This document shows positions 23,970-36,329 of a stretch of DNA of 64,000 bases, in pieces. Each line of letters begins with the position of its first letter. Position 1 is the stretch's first letter. The notes under the pieces were generated by a model. That model saw only the letters and a program-made list of their open reading frames with translations, was not told the DNA's origin and made no database searches. Source of the DNA: Odobenus rosmarus divergens. Its lineage: Eukaryota; Chordata; Mammalia; Carnivora; Odobenidae. A program made the translations under genes and the position numbers. The stretch is from positions 1,390,292 to 1,454,291 of the forward strand of contig NW_004450566.1 in NCBI RefSeq assembly GCF_000321225.1, read 5' to 3'.

Positions 23970-24210
23970 TCCCCACTGAAAAAAAATAATCTTTATGTCA
24001 AAATTTTAAATATACTGAGATTAATATACCATGTAAAAAAAAAATTTTATATTATTTAAAATATACTATAATTAATATATTTAAAGTATGCTAAAAAAAA
24101 GTTCCTCAGATTATTTTAAAATTTTAAACAATTTTAAACTAACTTGCCCATTTGTTTTCCTAGATGAATTTAGGTTCCAAAACAAAATTCCTCAGGGTTC
24201 ATTTGAGTTT
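23970..24210 (+). repeat. ~240-bp duplicated segment, copy 2
   Basis: Second copy of 22425-22675, in the same orientation about 1.5 kb downstream. The match stops near the GGGTTCATTT at 24195-24205 and leads into the minisatellite-like stretch. Confidence 0.85.
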
Positions 24211-24369
24211 TCACTGACAGTGAGAAACTTGGCTCCCATTATAATTGCCATATCTTTGTTGTTTGTTTGTTCACTCCCTCTGGACATAACCAATGTCTCT
24301 TTCTATGTGGATGCCTTGCTCACCACATCCATGTTCCAACACTCCAGGCCGGGTCTTAGTATCCAGAAC

Positions 24370-24930
24370 TGAGGGGGCAAAAAAAGTACCCCTCAAACCC
24401 CCATGCTCAGGCAACACCTCCTATCAACCTCACCTAAAAAAACTCAGGCTCAGAACCCCTGTGCCTGATTGCTACCCCTTTTGCCCTCCTCAAAAAAAAA
24501 GGTAGTCTGATCTCCATACCAGGCCACTACTCTTGTATAGATGTCCTCAAAAAAAAACAGGCTCAGACCCTCTACAGGGATACCCTCCTCACTCTGCCTG
24601 GGCTCTGACACTCCATGCCAGGGCATTCTTTACCCAGCTAGGGCTCTGAGTTTGGTGGATGCTCCCTTTACTCTCTTTGGGCTCTGATTCTTCATACTGG
24701 GCTGCCATAATCCATGTATTCCTTCCTCACCCTGCTTTGGCTCTGATATCCTACCTTGGGTTGAACCTCCTGTAGGAACCCCTGGTGTCACCCCAGCTTC
24801 TGACTCCCTCTCCCAGGTCACGCACTTACTTCACTCAGGTACTGAGTTGCCTGAACAGCCCTCCTACCTGGACACCTCCCTCACCCTGCTTGGGTTTTGC
24901 ACCTAGATGCCTGTCTTGTTCTGCCCCACA
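24370..24930 (+). repeat. Degenerate minisatellite-like tandem repeat
   Basis: Diverged units of about 55-60 bp share phrases such as CCTCCTCACCCTGC, GGGCTCTGA and CTCCATGCCAGG. About nine or ten units can be followed, GC-richer than the surroundings. Frames at 24293-24505 and 24630-24821 are translations of it. Confidence 0.65.
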
Positions 24931-26749
24931 TAATAATGGTCTGAATTGAAAAAAAAAGAAAGAGGAAAGGAGAAGGGAAAGGGCTATATTTGATTTTTGT
25001 ATTTTCTTTTCTTCCAAATATATTTATTAAATGCAGTTAAAAGGCAAATAAGATAAAGTTACAAAAAAATAGAGGTTTACCTCTAGAAGTGGGGATAAAC
25101 ATGTAAAGATATTATTACCAAAAAAAATGATAATACAGAGCTTTTTCCTAGGATGCTGTGGTGGCAGGTTGGAAGTAAAAAAATCCTGCATAGCAGAGGA
25201 ATTTGGGGGATTTTGATGAGGGTTTAGTCTTTAAAAAAAAGGGGAATCTAAACAGGTAAGAAGGAAGCCAGGGCAGGTTGATGAGCCCACAAAAAAATTT
25301 ACATCAGACTCTTTAGAAATTTAAGTAAGCATCATATTAAAAGTGTTAAAAAAACTAGGAAAATACAAGTAGATTTTATTTATTTAAAAAGCCTTTATTA
25401 ATGAAAAAAAACTCATTACATGAGGAGTTGGGACCTTCTCTGACTTTTTGCAAAACAAGGAAATTAGTTTAAAAATGAGTTCATGCTGCTTTAAGGGCCT
25501 GAAAACTGCCTGAATATGAATTACTAGAAGTACAAAAAAGAATTTTAAATGAAGCCCTAAATATTTTATAATGGGAAAAAAAAATTTATGCTTGGAGGAA
25601 GCATGACAAACTTCTGAATAAAAAGGAAAGGAAAATTATTCTTTATTTATAGAATGCTCTTCTTTTTCTTTTTAATTTAAAACAAAATCAGTAAAGAATA
25701 TTACTAAAGGGGGTTTTCCCCACTGTGGTATCCTTGAGCTTACCTCTGTGACCATGTTATATAGCCAAGAGGTTTGGCTTGGGAAGGACATCATTCACTA
25801 GGTAAAAAAATCATGTTTGGATATGAGAGGCTGATGTGTCTGAGGAGAGGCCTAAAAACGGGACTAGACATTCTATCCCTAGAGGATTTGGGGGGAATAC
25901 ATGGTTAGTTCTCTTAAAAAAAAATTCCTATGCACCTTAATTTGGATATGTATATTTTTCCTGAAAGAAAACTTAATGCATAAAATAACTTATTAAAATC
26001 AAAATTAGATGAATTATGGAAGGTTTTCCTAGCATGAGAAAACAGAATTACTTCCAATAGTGATTTTGTGATTTTGCAAGGCTGAACATAGCTGGTTTAT
26101 AGAATGCATTCTGTTTTCATTTCTTTTCAGAATACCATTGGAAGTAAAAAAAAGTGTGGGGTGAAACAGGCAGTTTTGGTGGTCCCGATCTGTTGGAAAG
26201 GCCCAGGTGGTGGTCTTAAGTATCTGTGGTGGTTGAGGCCCAGGGCTGCCATTCATAAAAAAAAAAATCTTGAGCTAGTTACTTAACATCTCTCAATCTC
26301 AGTTTCATCATGTACAAAAAAAAAATAATAATGTTGAGAAAAATTATGTCCTTTCCCCATAGCATGTTATGTTAAAAAAAGATTACTAGACTCAATGAAC
26401 TGTATGTATGATCCAATTTCTCCACACACAAAAAAAACCCAAATAACTTTATTTTTAAAGAAATCACTATTAATGCACCTACTTCTTAAAAAAAAGTAAT
26501 TTCAGAATTAAGATAATTTTACCTTTGCAAAATGTAAAGAATAAAACTTCCTACAAACTGACATATTAAAAAAAAAGAAAACAAAACTTGCGTTTTACCT
26601 CCTCAGTACTTAGGATTCACAGGAGTAGAGATAATATTTTCATCTGTAATGTAATGTTGATTACATAGTGAAAAATAGCCATGTTGGTCAGTAATAGATT
26701 TGCCTGAAAATGATGAAAAAAATACATAATATTATTTTTTAAAATTTTT
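24931..26749. other. Unique-looking non-coding DNA with lattice marks
   Basis: AT-rich, no recognised repeat. Short opposing frames at 26029-26286 overlap on both strands and have no coding features. Confidence 0.45.
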
Positions 26750-26926
26750 TTAAAAAGATTTTATTTATTTATTTGACACAGAGAGAGAGAGTGGCAGGCA
26801 GAGGGAGAGTGAGAAGCAGGCTCCCCACTGAGCAGGGAGCCCAACGTGGGGCTCAATCCCAGGACCCTGGGATCATGACCCGAGCTGAAGGCAGGCGCTT
26901 AACCAACTGAGCCACTCAGGTGCCCC
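26750..26926 (-). mobile_element. Can-SINE, antisense, free of lattice marks
   Basis: Full-length antisense copy ending CCACTCAGGTGCCCC. The three lattice slots inside it (26773, 26830, 26887) are all unoccupied, so its sequence is readable. Confidence 0.93.
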
Positions 26927-28257
26927 TATTTTTTAACTGTTCTTACAAATAGTGACATTGCTCCTTCTTTGTGTACTGAAATTATGTTATATAAGACATT
27001 GCATTAAAGAGATAACCAGTTGTAAAAACATGATTCTATTAATTCAACAGTTATAATATTTTCAAAGAAATACTGAGTCTAATCATCATATTAGGTCAAG
27101 ACCACCAACACTTTAAAAAAAGTAATTTGCAGATGTAATAAATTAGGGCTCATTCCTGTTACTTCTTTGGGAAACAATTTTATTTTTACAAATATAGCTC
27201 TTTGTCTAGCTACTGGAAAATCTTTTGTTTAGGCAATTTTCTTCTAAAATATTCCAGGTTGCAGTATATCATTCAGTTTTCACGGAAAAAAATATGGTAA
27301 CTGTTTCTGCTAAAATACTTTACCAAGTGGAAATGCTATCAAAAAAAAACACTAAGTGAAAATAGGCATAAAACCTCTGCAAATTTAGTTTGATTTTTTA
27401 AAAACAAATGCGTAGATTTTAAAAATAGAGCTTCTTACTAAGAAAGCATGCTTTAAGATGTTTTTTCTCTTTGAAATTACTTATTTTCTTTAGTCACAAA
27501 ATACACGACGAAAAAAAAAACTATCTATAAACCTGAGGAAAAAGGTAAACTAATTTAATATTTTAAAAAAAAAAAAAATTTAGTACTGTATAAAAACATA
27601 GTAAACTTCCCAGAATACAGAGTTTAAAAAAAAAATTCCACTTTGAGATCTAGAAAAATTATCTTTCCTTTATGGATTTCCATAAAAAAAAGAAGATGTA
27701 TAATTATAAAGTACATATTTTTTTTGGTTACAAGTAAATTTAAAAAAATGAGGAGAGGAATTAAATGCATGAGATTTTAAGATAGATACACAGATTAGTA
27801 CTCACTATTGTTAGTTCAATGTGTAGAGAAAGCATTAAATAAATATCTGTTGGATAAAAAAATGAGTTTTAATGACAAATTAATTATTGTGATCAAATTT
27901 GAAGTTTGCTTTGTACAAGTATAAATAACATAAGCTGGATATACATCTTTTGTTTTCAAAATTAATTATAAAAAAATGATGAACAAAAGACAAGCTCACC
28001 TAAGATAAATTCATACATGGCTGCCATGTGCTGTAAAGTTTCTTTCCAACAGTCTTTACTATGTTGCACTAATTTGGATTTTGAAAAAAAGTATGTGTAG
28101 TTGTAGGTGTTTATGGGTTTTTCAGGTTAAAGAAAACTGTGTTTATAATATGGTTTTCTTTCTGGAATATAAAAATTTGATAAATAACTTTAAAAATATT
28201 TTGAAATAAGAAAGTTTGATATCTTTTCATGAAAAAAGTTGATGGTTGATTTTATTT
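26927..28257. other. Unique-looking non-coding DNA with lattice marks
   Basis: AT-rich and without recognisable features apart from the A-lattice. Confidence 0.45.
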
Positions 28258-28436
28258 TTTTAATTTTATTTATTGTCAGAGAGAAAAAAAGAGAGAGCAC
28301 AAGCAGGGGGAGGGGCAGAGGGAGAGGCAGGCTCCCCAGTGAGTAAGGAGCCCAATGTGGGACTTGATCCCAGGTCTGTGGGATCCTGACCGGAGCCGAA
28401 GGCAGCTGCTCAATGACTGAGCCACCCAGGCGTCAC
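28258..28436 (-). mobile_element. Can-SINE, antisense
   Basis: Runs from the T-rich tail to CCACCCAGGCGTCA. Imperfect target duplications (GTTGATGGTTGATT before, GTTAATGATTGATT after) flank it. Confidence 0.9.
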
Positions 28437-29060
28437 AGTTAATGATTGATTCTTATGCCATTTTTTTGAAAGGTCTCAAAAGTAGCTTTTTTTTTTTTTT
28501 TTTTTGGTTCTTAAGAAAAACAAGGGGATCACATGTAAGAAAAAAATTCTGGGCCTACAGCCTATGGAATTCCCGGCTGATGAATCATTGCTTGTCAAAA
28601 AAATATGGGTATTTTCTATGATTTTCTAGTGATAGCTGTATCTCAAGATATCATTTATTTTGCCTGAAAAATTTTTATTTTCTCCTAAATTTTAACCTTT
28701 AATACTTGGGGTATTGCCGAGGTACTAATTTTCAATCATGTTATTTTACCTTCTGTGCTTTGTATTTAAAAAAACAGGTAGGGGTGACTTTGTGTGACCT
28801 GTCTTTCTATTATCTGTGTCGATTTTATGCCACATGTTGATCTCCTTGGTTTTGATTCTGTCTTGGCCTCATGACCTCAATAAAAAAATTAATAGCATGC
28901 CTGACAATTGGGCATTCTTAGTCTATTCTAATTCCAATTAACCTGGCTACAGCTGTTCAGCAGTAAAGGCCCAAACGTCCTCCCTGGCATCTAGAAAAAA
29001 AATCTTTAATTTACCATGTGATTTGGCCAAAATGAGTTCTCAAATTGCCCATAAAAAAAT
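28437..29060. other. Unique-looking non-coding DNA
   Basis: Contains a T-run at 28488-28505 and lattice marks; nothing else recognised. Confidence 0.45.
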
Positions 29061-29252
29061 TTTTTTTAAGATTTTATTTATTTATTTGAGAGAGAGAGAG
29101 TGTGTGGGGAAAAAAACAGAGGGGGAAGGAGAGGGACAAGCAGACTCAGATTGCACTGAGCCTGACACGGGCTCAGTCTCACAACAATGAGACCATGACC
29201 TGAGCCAAAACCAAGAGTCAACCAAAAAAACGACTGAGCCACCCTACAGCCA
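29061..29252 (-). mobile_element. Can-SINE, antisense, older copy
   Basis: T-rich tail, GAGAGAGAGAG tract and a diverged tRNA-like head (CGACTGAGCCACCC). Lattice runs at 29110 and 29224 replace internal bases. The frame at 29078-29335 is its shadow. Confidence 0.88.
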
Positions 29253-30367
29253 CCATGTAGAATTTTTTTGTTTGCTCTTTTTTCCCCCCAGATATTAATT
29301 CTCCAAAGTGTTGACCAATTTGTAGGAAATTTCATACAAAAAAAGCAAATTATTTTCTAAATGTACTATAGATGCTCTAGAGAAGGAAGTTCCTAAAAAA
29401 AAAATGTGTGAAAAACACTGTATACTTTTCCTTTTCTCTCCAAGATTCATGAAAAAAATTAGTTTTCCAGCGAATAAACCTGTTAAATTTTTTAGTGTAG
29501 CATTTTTGTGAGAGGGCAAGTTTGATTCTTGTTGACAATCTTTGAAGTCATTTTTCTGTGCCTGAAAAAAAATGAGTCTGTTGAAACCTTGTTATTTAGG
29601 GGTAGGCGTGAAGGTTATGCAATGTCCATGTTTGAGGTTTGTGGTCCACTAATATTCTTGACCAGTTGCTTTCCCTCTAAAAAAAAAGAGACTTGGATGA
29701 GGGAGGGTGGAGTATGTTGGGTGAGTGAGTTGTAAGAAAAAAAGTTAAATAAGTGAGATAAATAGCTTACTTTTTTCACTTTGATTGCTAAGTAGTCCTG
29801 GTGTCATTTCTCCAAATAAAAATCTAAGCTAGCTCCCATGATCAAAGCCAGTGGCATGTTATCCAAGAGTCTATTAGCTGAATAGGCCTTGTGCTTGCTG
29901 AGCTGGGATGACAGAAGGAGCTGCATGGGCATGGGCTAAGCAGTGTGAAATTGTGATGAGGGTTGATAAGCAAGACTTTCTAAGCCTGGAATAACATTTT
30001 CACGTTATAATTAGCATATTTAAAAAAATATACCTTCATCTTCCACCAGCTCCTTATGGTGGAGTTGGTTTTATATGGAAAAAAAGAATAATCCAGAAAG
30101 TTTCTTAGTAAATTTAGGCCCCTGGGATAATTTTTAAAAAATTACTTTATATATTCTATTAAGAAATAGTACAGTTTTGCCAACTTATTTGACCTTAAAA
30201 TTCTTTTTGTGCTTAACACCTATTAATGTCCCATAGAACTAGTGTGCTGAAAAAAACTCTTTAAAAACTGTTAAAGTACCTAAATATACCTGCTGCTCAT
30301 TTTGTGAAAAAAATAAAATATAGGAGATATGTTTTCAAGTGAGCATTATTTCTAAAAATAATGAAAA
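29253..30367. other. Unique-looking non-coding DNA with lattice marks
   Basis: AT-rich. Opposed short frames at 29295-29735 include lattice residues; no coding evidence. Confidence 0.45.
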
Positions 30368-30526
30368 AAATTTTTTTAGAGGGGGAGAGGGGTGAGGGAG
30401 AGGGAGAGAGAATCTTAAGCAGGCTCCACACCCAGCATGGAGCCTAAGGCAGAGCTCGCTCTCACAACCGAGATCATGACCTGAGCTGAAATCAAGAGTT
30501 GGACACTTAACTGACAGCCACCCAAA
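30368..30526 (-). mobile_element. Can-SINE, antisense, diverged
   Basis: GGGGAGAGGGGTGAGGGAGA tract, AAGCAGGCTCCACACCCAGC and ATCATGACCTGAGCTGAAAT identify it; the head is partly deleted near 30515. Confidence 0.85.
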
Positions 30527-30604
30527 GTTTATATAAAAAAATGCTTACTTTTGATGCATATTCATGAGATCAATAAGTAATATATTTAGTTAAAAAAAAT
30601 TGAA

Positions 30605-31290
30605 TTAGTTTTCTAATGTTGCTCTAACAAATTACCATAGATTTGGTGGCTTAAAACATCATAAAGGTAATATCTTATAGTTCTACAGATCAGAAGTCTT
30701 AAAATAAAAAAAATCAGCAGGGCTGCATTCCTTTTGAAATTCTGAGGATAAATAAATTTCCTAAAAAAATTCAGCTTCTAGAGGTCACCTGTATTCCTTG
30801 GCTAGTGGTTCTTTCTCTGTATCACTCCAGCCTCTGCCTCTGTCATCACCTTTTCTCTCTGTGACTCTGACCCTCCTGTTTCTGTCTTATGAGGACTCTT
30901 GTGATTATATTGAACATATCCGGATAATCTAGAAAAAAAACTGGATCATCTCAAGGTCCTTAATTTAATCACATCTGCAAAGTCACTTTAAAAAAAAATT
31001 TTATTTATTTATTTTAGAGAGAGAGAGAGAGACAGCAAGAGAGAGTGAAAAAAAGGGAGTGGGGAGGGCAAGAGGGAGAGGAGAGAGAATCCGGAGTAGA
31101 CTCCCTGCTTTCAGAACTCAATCCCAGGACCCTGACATCATGACCTGAGCCAAAATCAAGAGTGGGAGACTTAACCGACTGAGCCACCCAGGCGCCCCTG
31201 CAAAGTCAACTTTTGCATGTAAGATAACATTAACAGGGTCCCAGGATTAGGAGGTAGACATCTTTGAAGGGCCATAAAAAAATTTACTAC
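30605..31290 (-). mobile_element. MLT1/MaLR-like LTR, antisense, split by a SINE
   Basis: Antisense LTR-type sequence (TTTCTAATGTTGCTCTAACA near 30610; CTTAATTTAATCACATCTGC near 30960) continues after the SINE with GATAACATTAACAGGGTCCC. Old and diverged, no coding capacity. The exact subfamily is uncertain. Confidence 0.65.
30990..31198 (-). mobile_element. Can-SINE, antisense, nested in the LTR
   Basis: Antisense copy ending CCACCCAGGCGCCCC, flanked by TGCAAAGTCACTT and TGCAAAGTCAACTT, the duplicated target within the LTR. Confidence 0.92.
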
Positions 31291-32146
31291 AGACATATAG
31301 TTCCATGAAGTATGGAACTACTAATCTCTGACAAAAAAATTCTTATGGTAAGTCAATTTCATCATTGGAAATGAAACAATCTTTCTTACAAAAAAATTTA
31401 AGGAACGCCAACTGCTAAAAATTATACAGGGGATTATTATTATAGAATATGTTTACTAGGAGATCTCTCTTAACTAGATATATTTATTTATTTTTGTTGA
31501 TATAAAAAAATCTTCTTCCTAAATATAGTAGCAGAAATCTCTGAAATATAAGAACATTCTAAAAAAAAGCCCAAATAACAGTGTTCCTTTTCACAAGCAA
31601 GTATTAGAAATTTCTTTAAAAAAATAGCAGGGGGAATATATTAGATATAAAGTAATTTTCCTTGAGCAAATGATAAAAAAAATTGTTGATCATACAGATA
31701 TCCAATGATATAACTGACCTCTTTGTACTTGAAAAAAAGGATGCTTAGAACAAGTTTATGCCCCACATTTGATATTTTTGTTATTTATTTATTTTTGCAA
31801 TTGCTTTTTTTCCCTGGTTTCTTCATTTATATTTTTTCCATCTCAATATACTGCATATATCTTTATGGCTTACCTTAAATCTTTTTTAGAATTTATGTAT
31901 ACATAAATAGGAAAATATTTCCTGTTTGTACTTTGGAGTAGTGTTTTCTGAGGAAACAAAAAAAAACTTTATCCTTGTAAGTTTCTTAATTTGGTTAGGA
32001 TGCCATCAGAATATTTAAAAAAAGAGTTCTGCTTAGGCAAGATTTAAACATCCATTGACATTTACCTTGATTCCTCTTTGTCCCTTCTTAAGGATAATGG
32101 AAATATGAATTGTTTTCCTTTTGGGTTTTATTTTATATTTTAAAAG
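31291..32146. other. Unique-looking non-coding DNA with lattice marks
   Basis: AT-rich; the end (32110-32146) is pyrimidine-rich and leads into the candidate exon. Confidence 0.45.
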
Positions 32147-32313
32147 ACGAGAAGAACTTACGCAGGATCACTGATGTAAAAATGTCTAAAAAAAGACTCA
32201 AAATATCGAGATTCGCTCTACTTGAATGACAGCATCCAAATGAAGGAATTCTTACGTTTTCTGAAAAAGAGTTTGCAGAATATGAAAAAAATGGTAGAAA
32301 GGGGGTTCTGATG
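32147..32313 (+). other. Candidate exon or exon relic (no gene recognised)
   Basis: A pyrimidine-rich tract ending TTTTAAAAG (AG at 32145-32146) is followed by 167 bp and a donor-like ATG|GTAGGT at 32314. One frame runs cleanly into the donor and reads NLRRITDVKMS before the overwrite and FSEKEFAEYEKNGRKGVLM at the end, but it meets an in-frame TGA at 32227-32229. The frame one base over is also open for about 40 residues (YLNDSIQMKEFLRFLKKSLQ). Several CpGs survive here in otherwise CpG-poor DNA. Seven bases (32188-32194) are lost to the lattice. I do not recognise a protein; a decayed exon, a pseudogene scrap or chance are all possible. Confidence 0.25.
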
Positions 32314-34468
32314 GTAGGTAGCAATTTATTTTTGATACATTAAAAAATACTGTAATACTCATGCAATTCTTTACAATTTTTCTCTGTGGTGCCAAAGAGT
32401 CCAAAACTGTCCTGAGGAAGGAAGCATATTACTTCCCTTGCCCTCCCCCCAGTTTTCTGTTTAAATCCTGCTAAAAAAAAGTTTGAGTGGAAAATCATTC
32501 CATTGCCAGTTGGCGACTTATATGACTCTAAAAAAAGAAAGCTATTTAAGCACTTTGAAATCTGCTTAGATTTTCATAGCTGTGTGAAAAAAACAACACC
32601 AGTGTTCCTGGAAAACACTGGGAGGCATGCCATCCTCCCTGACATACTCTCAAATATGACATAAGTTTCATGTCATGGATGCCAGCATAACACAAGAACT
32701 CAAAGGAGAGCCTTAACTCCATCTTGTGAGCTTCCTGACATAAATCTGAGGGGGTACAAAAAAAACTATTACTAGCACACATTAATTAAGCACTAACTGT
32801 AGTGCTAGGGATTGAAAAAAACCTTTAAGTGATTTTTAAATTTAATCCTCACAACTGCCTTCTCAGGGAATTGCTGTTATTATCCCACTTTATGAATGAA
32901 GAAGCTATGAGTTAAGAAGTTAAGTCATAAAAAAAAGATCACATGGCTTGTTAGAATTGTGACTAAATCATATGTGTGTTTGACTAAAAAAACCGGTGTT
33001 AACCCATATGCTGTGACGACTATATATGAGTTTTCACGTATATAAGGAACCATACTATATTGTTGCTGAGACTTGGCTCATGGTTAAAAAAGATGTATAA
33101 AAAAAAGATATGAGTGATATATAGGACTTATCTCTTTAAGTTAAAAAAAAACCCACTTCATTTAATATTATTTTTCTGCTATCAACTAGAGATTGCCTTT
33201 ACATTCTAAAAAGAAATATAACTTCAATATTGAGATTTATGTGGCATCATTGGAGCATAGCATTAGGGGAAAAAAGAATATCTTTAAATCATTTTGATGG
33301 GAAATAGCATAACGAGCAGATGTAATGATGCTAGGAGTGAGGAAATGGATCTTATACTGTGATTCAACTTTGACTCATATTATGAAAAAAAAGAACAACT
33401 CAGTGGTTTAATAGTTTTGATATCTTTTCCTTGAAATGAAGATATGAATAAATATAACATTGTGCTTAAGTGTGTAAGATATGAATTTCCTTTCTGAAAA
33501 AAAAAAACCAGCAACTAGATTGTAGGCTCATAACATCTAAGTTACTCACGTGTGCTGCCCAATTTGGACTTCTCTGTGGACAGGGGAAAAGACCATTTCT
33601 TTTCACAAAGGGAGGAGGGAAGGCTAAGCTTGCCCATGTTGTATACTGGTCTTCAGCTTATGCCTTCTTCATGCCTGACTGGGTACTCATTCTGAGAGCT
33701 CAGAGCTCAGCTTTGAGTTTGGTTTCCAGTTTGACTCTTTTTCCAGACCATTCAGCCAACTTGGCTCTATGCTTAGACTATGTTTGCTACACTCCTCACC
33801 CTTGCCCACCAGTCTGATTTGGGGTATTGCCTTTTACCCCAAAAAAAGAGCAAAACTGCACACAACATTACAAGTGCATGTCTGGCATTCTTGCTTTAAA
33901 AAAAAGCTACTCTTAACCCAAAGCTTAGTGCTTGTCTAAGAGTCAAGTGTTAGAAAAAAAACTAAAAAGTCACTATAAAGGAAAATTTTTAAAAATATTA
34001 TTAGTATTAAAAAAAAAAAGTACTTAATCACAGATGATACTTATTTATATTATTTTTAAAAGAATTTGAAAAAAATATATTTATTTCCTCCTTTCTTCCT
34101 TCCTTCCTTCCACCCTTCCTTCCTTAAAAAAATCCTTTACTCCTTCCTAGAAATTTCAGGAAAGTTTGAACTAGAAGAGTATAAAAAAACTTCCACCTAT
34201 CATAGTGGTTAGAAGAGTGTTTATATTAAATTTTTTTTTAAAAAAACTAGCTGGGTAAATGTGAGAAGAACTCTCATAGTGTCTACCTCAAAACCGCTTT
34301 TATAATTGAGGTTTGACAAAAACTATAAAATTTAACAGAAAAATCCTAGTTTGCTTAATTTTTTATAATTTTTATATTTACAAATATTTTTAATATCCAA
34401 GAATTCATAAAAAAAAATATTATCTAATTTATAATTGCTTGTCAATATTGAAAGTATTGAAACTGCCT
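32314..34468. other. Unique-looking non-coding DNA with lattice marks
   Basis: Includes a TTCC simple tract at 34090-34126 that runs into a lattice mark. No other repeat or gene-like feature recognised. Confidence 0.45.
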
Positions 34469-34575
34469 TTTTTTATAAGATTTTATTTATTATTTGAGAG
34501 AGAGGAAGAGCACAGAGGGAGAGTGAGAGGGAGAAGCAGACTCCCCTCTGAGCAGAGAGCCTGACATGGGGCTTA
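34469..34575 (-). mobile_element. Can-SINE, antisense, truncated (no tRNA head)
   Basis: Tail and middle of an antisense SINE, stopping at GACATGGGGCTT. The head side is missing, and a sense SINE begins about 30 bp further on. Confidence 0.85.
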
Positions 34576-34604
34576 GAACTAATGCTCTGAAATGCAGTTT
34601 CACG

Positions 34605-34797
34605 GAGCTTGGGTGGGTCAGTCAGTTAAGCGACTGCCTTTGGCTCAGGTCATGATCTGCAGGTCCTGGTATCAAGCCCCACACTGAGCCCCACAAAAAA
34701 AATCCCACTCAGCGGGAAGCCTTCTTCTCTCTCTCTCTCTCTCCCTCTGTCCAAAAAAACTGCTTGTTTTCTCTCTCTCTCAAATAAATAAATAAAA
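34605..34797 (+). mobile_element. Can-SINE, sense, facing the truncated copy
   Basis: Head GAGCTTGGGTGGGTCAGTCA, B-box-like GTATCAAGCCCC, tail AAATAAATAAATAAAATTG. Lattice runs at 34696 and 34753 replace internal blocks. With 34469-34575 it forms an inverted SINE pair. Confidence 0.9.
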
Positions 34798-35689
34798 TTG
34801 AAAAGTAAAAAAAAAATACCAAGATATCTGGTGGAAGAGCTAAGAATAACAATGTAGTTATCAAAGAAAAAAACACACACAGGAGGGGAGAGGTTTTGTG
34901 TAAGTGAACCAAAGCCTTATGTCAAAAAAAAAAGTCAGTGGGGATGGCACCTCAATCTGGTAAATCGAGGAGAGAAATATAAAAAAAATTTAGAATTGTG
35001 GGATTAACTACCAGAAGAACATGAACAGAAACAGCAAAGTTTACCTATGGACTCTTGGAAGGAGGAGGGGCTGAATGGGATATTTTCAATTTTTATCATA
35101 AGCATAGGGATTTGATTTTTTTTTCTATTTTCATATTGTACTTTATCATAGAAAAAAATTTTAAAGATATGATGGTCCTTCTTAACTTCTGTTTCTGGCT
35201 CTTCTTTTTCCCACTTGTCTTTGTCCAGAACTTCAGAGTCATCTGACCATTTTCCCTCCCTTACCAAAAAAACAGATCACTTGCCAAATTCGACTGTATT
35301 TGCTTCGATCCCAGGTAACACTAAAAAAAAGTAAGACTTGAAACAATCAAGTTGTTTCCAAGAAACTTAACTGGATCCCAGAACAAAGCTCAAGAAGATT
35401 TATAAGCATACGCAAATATTAAGTGCTCAACAAGGCAAAAAAAGCAGAGTGGTATCCAATCAGAGATGATCAGGCATGCACAGAAGCAGGAAGAGAGGAC
35501 ACATAATGAGAAGTAAAATCAATCAACTGAAACCAATTCAGAACTGATATAAAAAAAATAACTAGTAGGACATTGACATCATTAATATAACTGCATTTCA
35601 TATGTTCAAAAAGTTAAGTAGATAGAAGGTATAGGAAAGATCCAATAGAACTTCTAGAGATAAAAAAAAAAGCTGATGAAAAATACAAG
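34798..35689. other. Unique-looking non-coding DNA with lattice marks
   Basis: Overlapping frames on both strands at 35004-35267 have no domain. Nothing else recognised. Confidence 0.45.
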
Positions 35690-36165
35690 GGTTGGTGTTT
35701 TATGGTTCTCTAGAGAAACAGAAAAAAAGGGATGTATGTGTATGTGTGTAAATATATATATTATTTATTTATAACATAAAAAAAAATATATTCTTTATTT
35801 ATAATTTATTTTAATGAATTGACTCATGTGATTGTGAGGGACAGCAAACCTGAAATTAACAGGACAGGCCAGCAGGTTGGGAAATTCCAGCAGTAACTGA
35901 TGTTGCATTGTTGACTCTGAAGGCAATCTGGAGACAGAATTCCTTTCTCCTTGGGGGAATTCAGGTTTTTCTCTTCAGGTCTTCAACTAATTGAATGAGA
36001 TCCACTTACATTATGGAGGGGAATCTGCTTTCCTCAAAGTCTAAAAATTTAAATGTTAATCACGTCTAAAAAGTATCTTCACAACAGTATCTAGACTGGT
36101 GTTTCACCAAACAACTCAGCAAAAAAACCTAGCAAAGTTAACATATAAAATTAACTGTCACAGAT
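35690..36165. repeat. Ancient interspersed repeat, family not named
   Basis: TGGTTCTCTAGAGAAACAGA at the start and ACATATAAAATTAACTGTCA at the end frame a widely recurring mammalian repeat. It carries no coding sequence. I am confident that it is repetitive, not of its family. Confidence 0.6.
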
Positions 36166-36329
36166 GGGATTAACAACAAAAAAAACATTCAGCAGAAAAA
36201 AATTAGTAAACTTGAAAACATGGCAATTGAAATGATTAAAACAAAAACAGAGAAATGAGAGAATAAAAAGAAAACAAACAGAACACCAGAGAAAAAAAGG
36301 ACAAGTTCAGTCAGCCTAAGTACCTGTAG

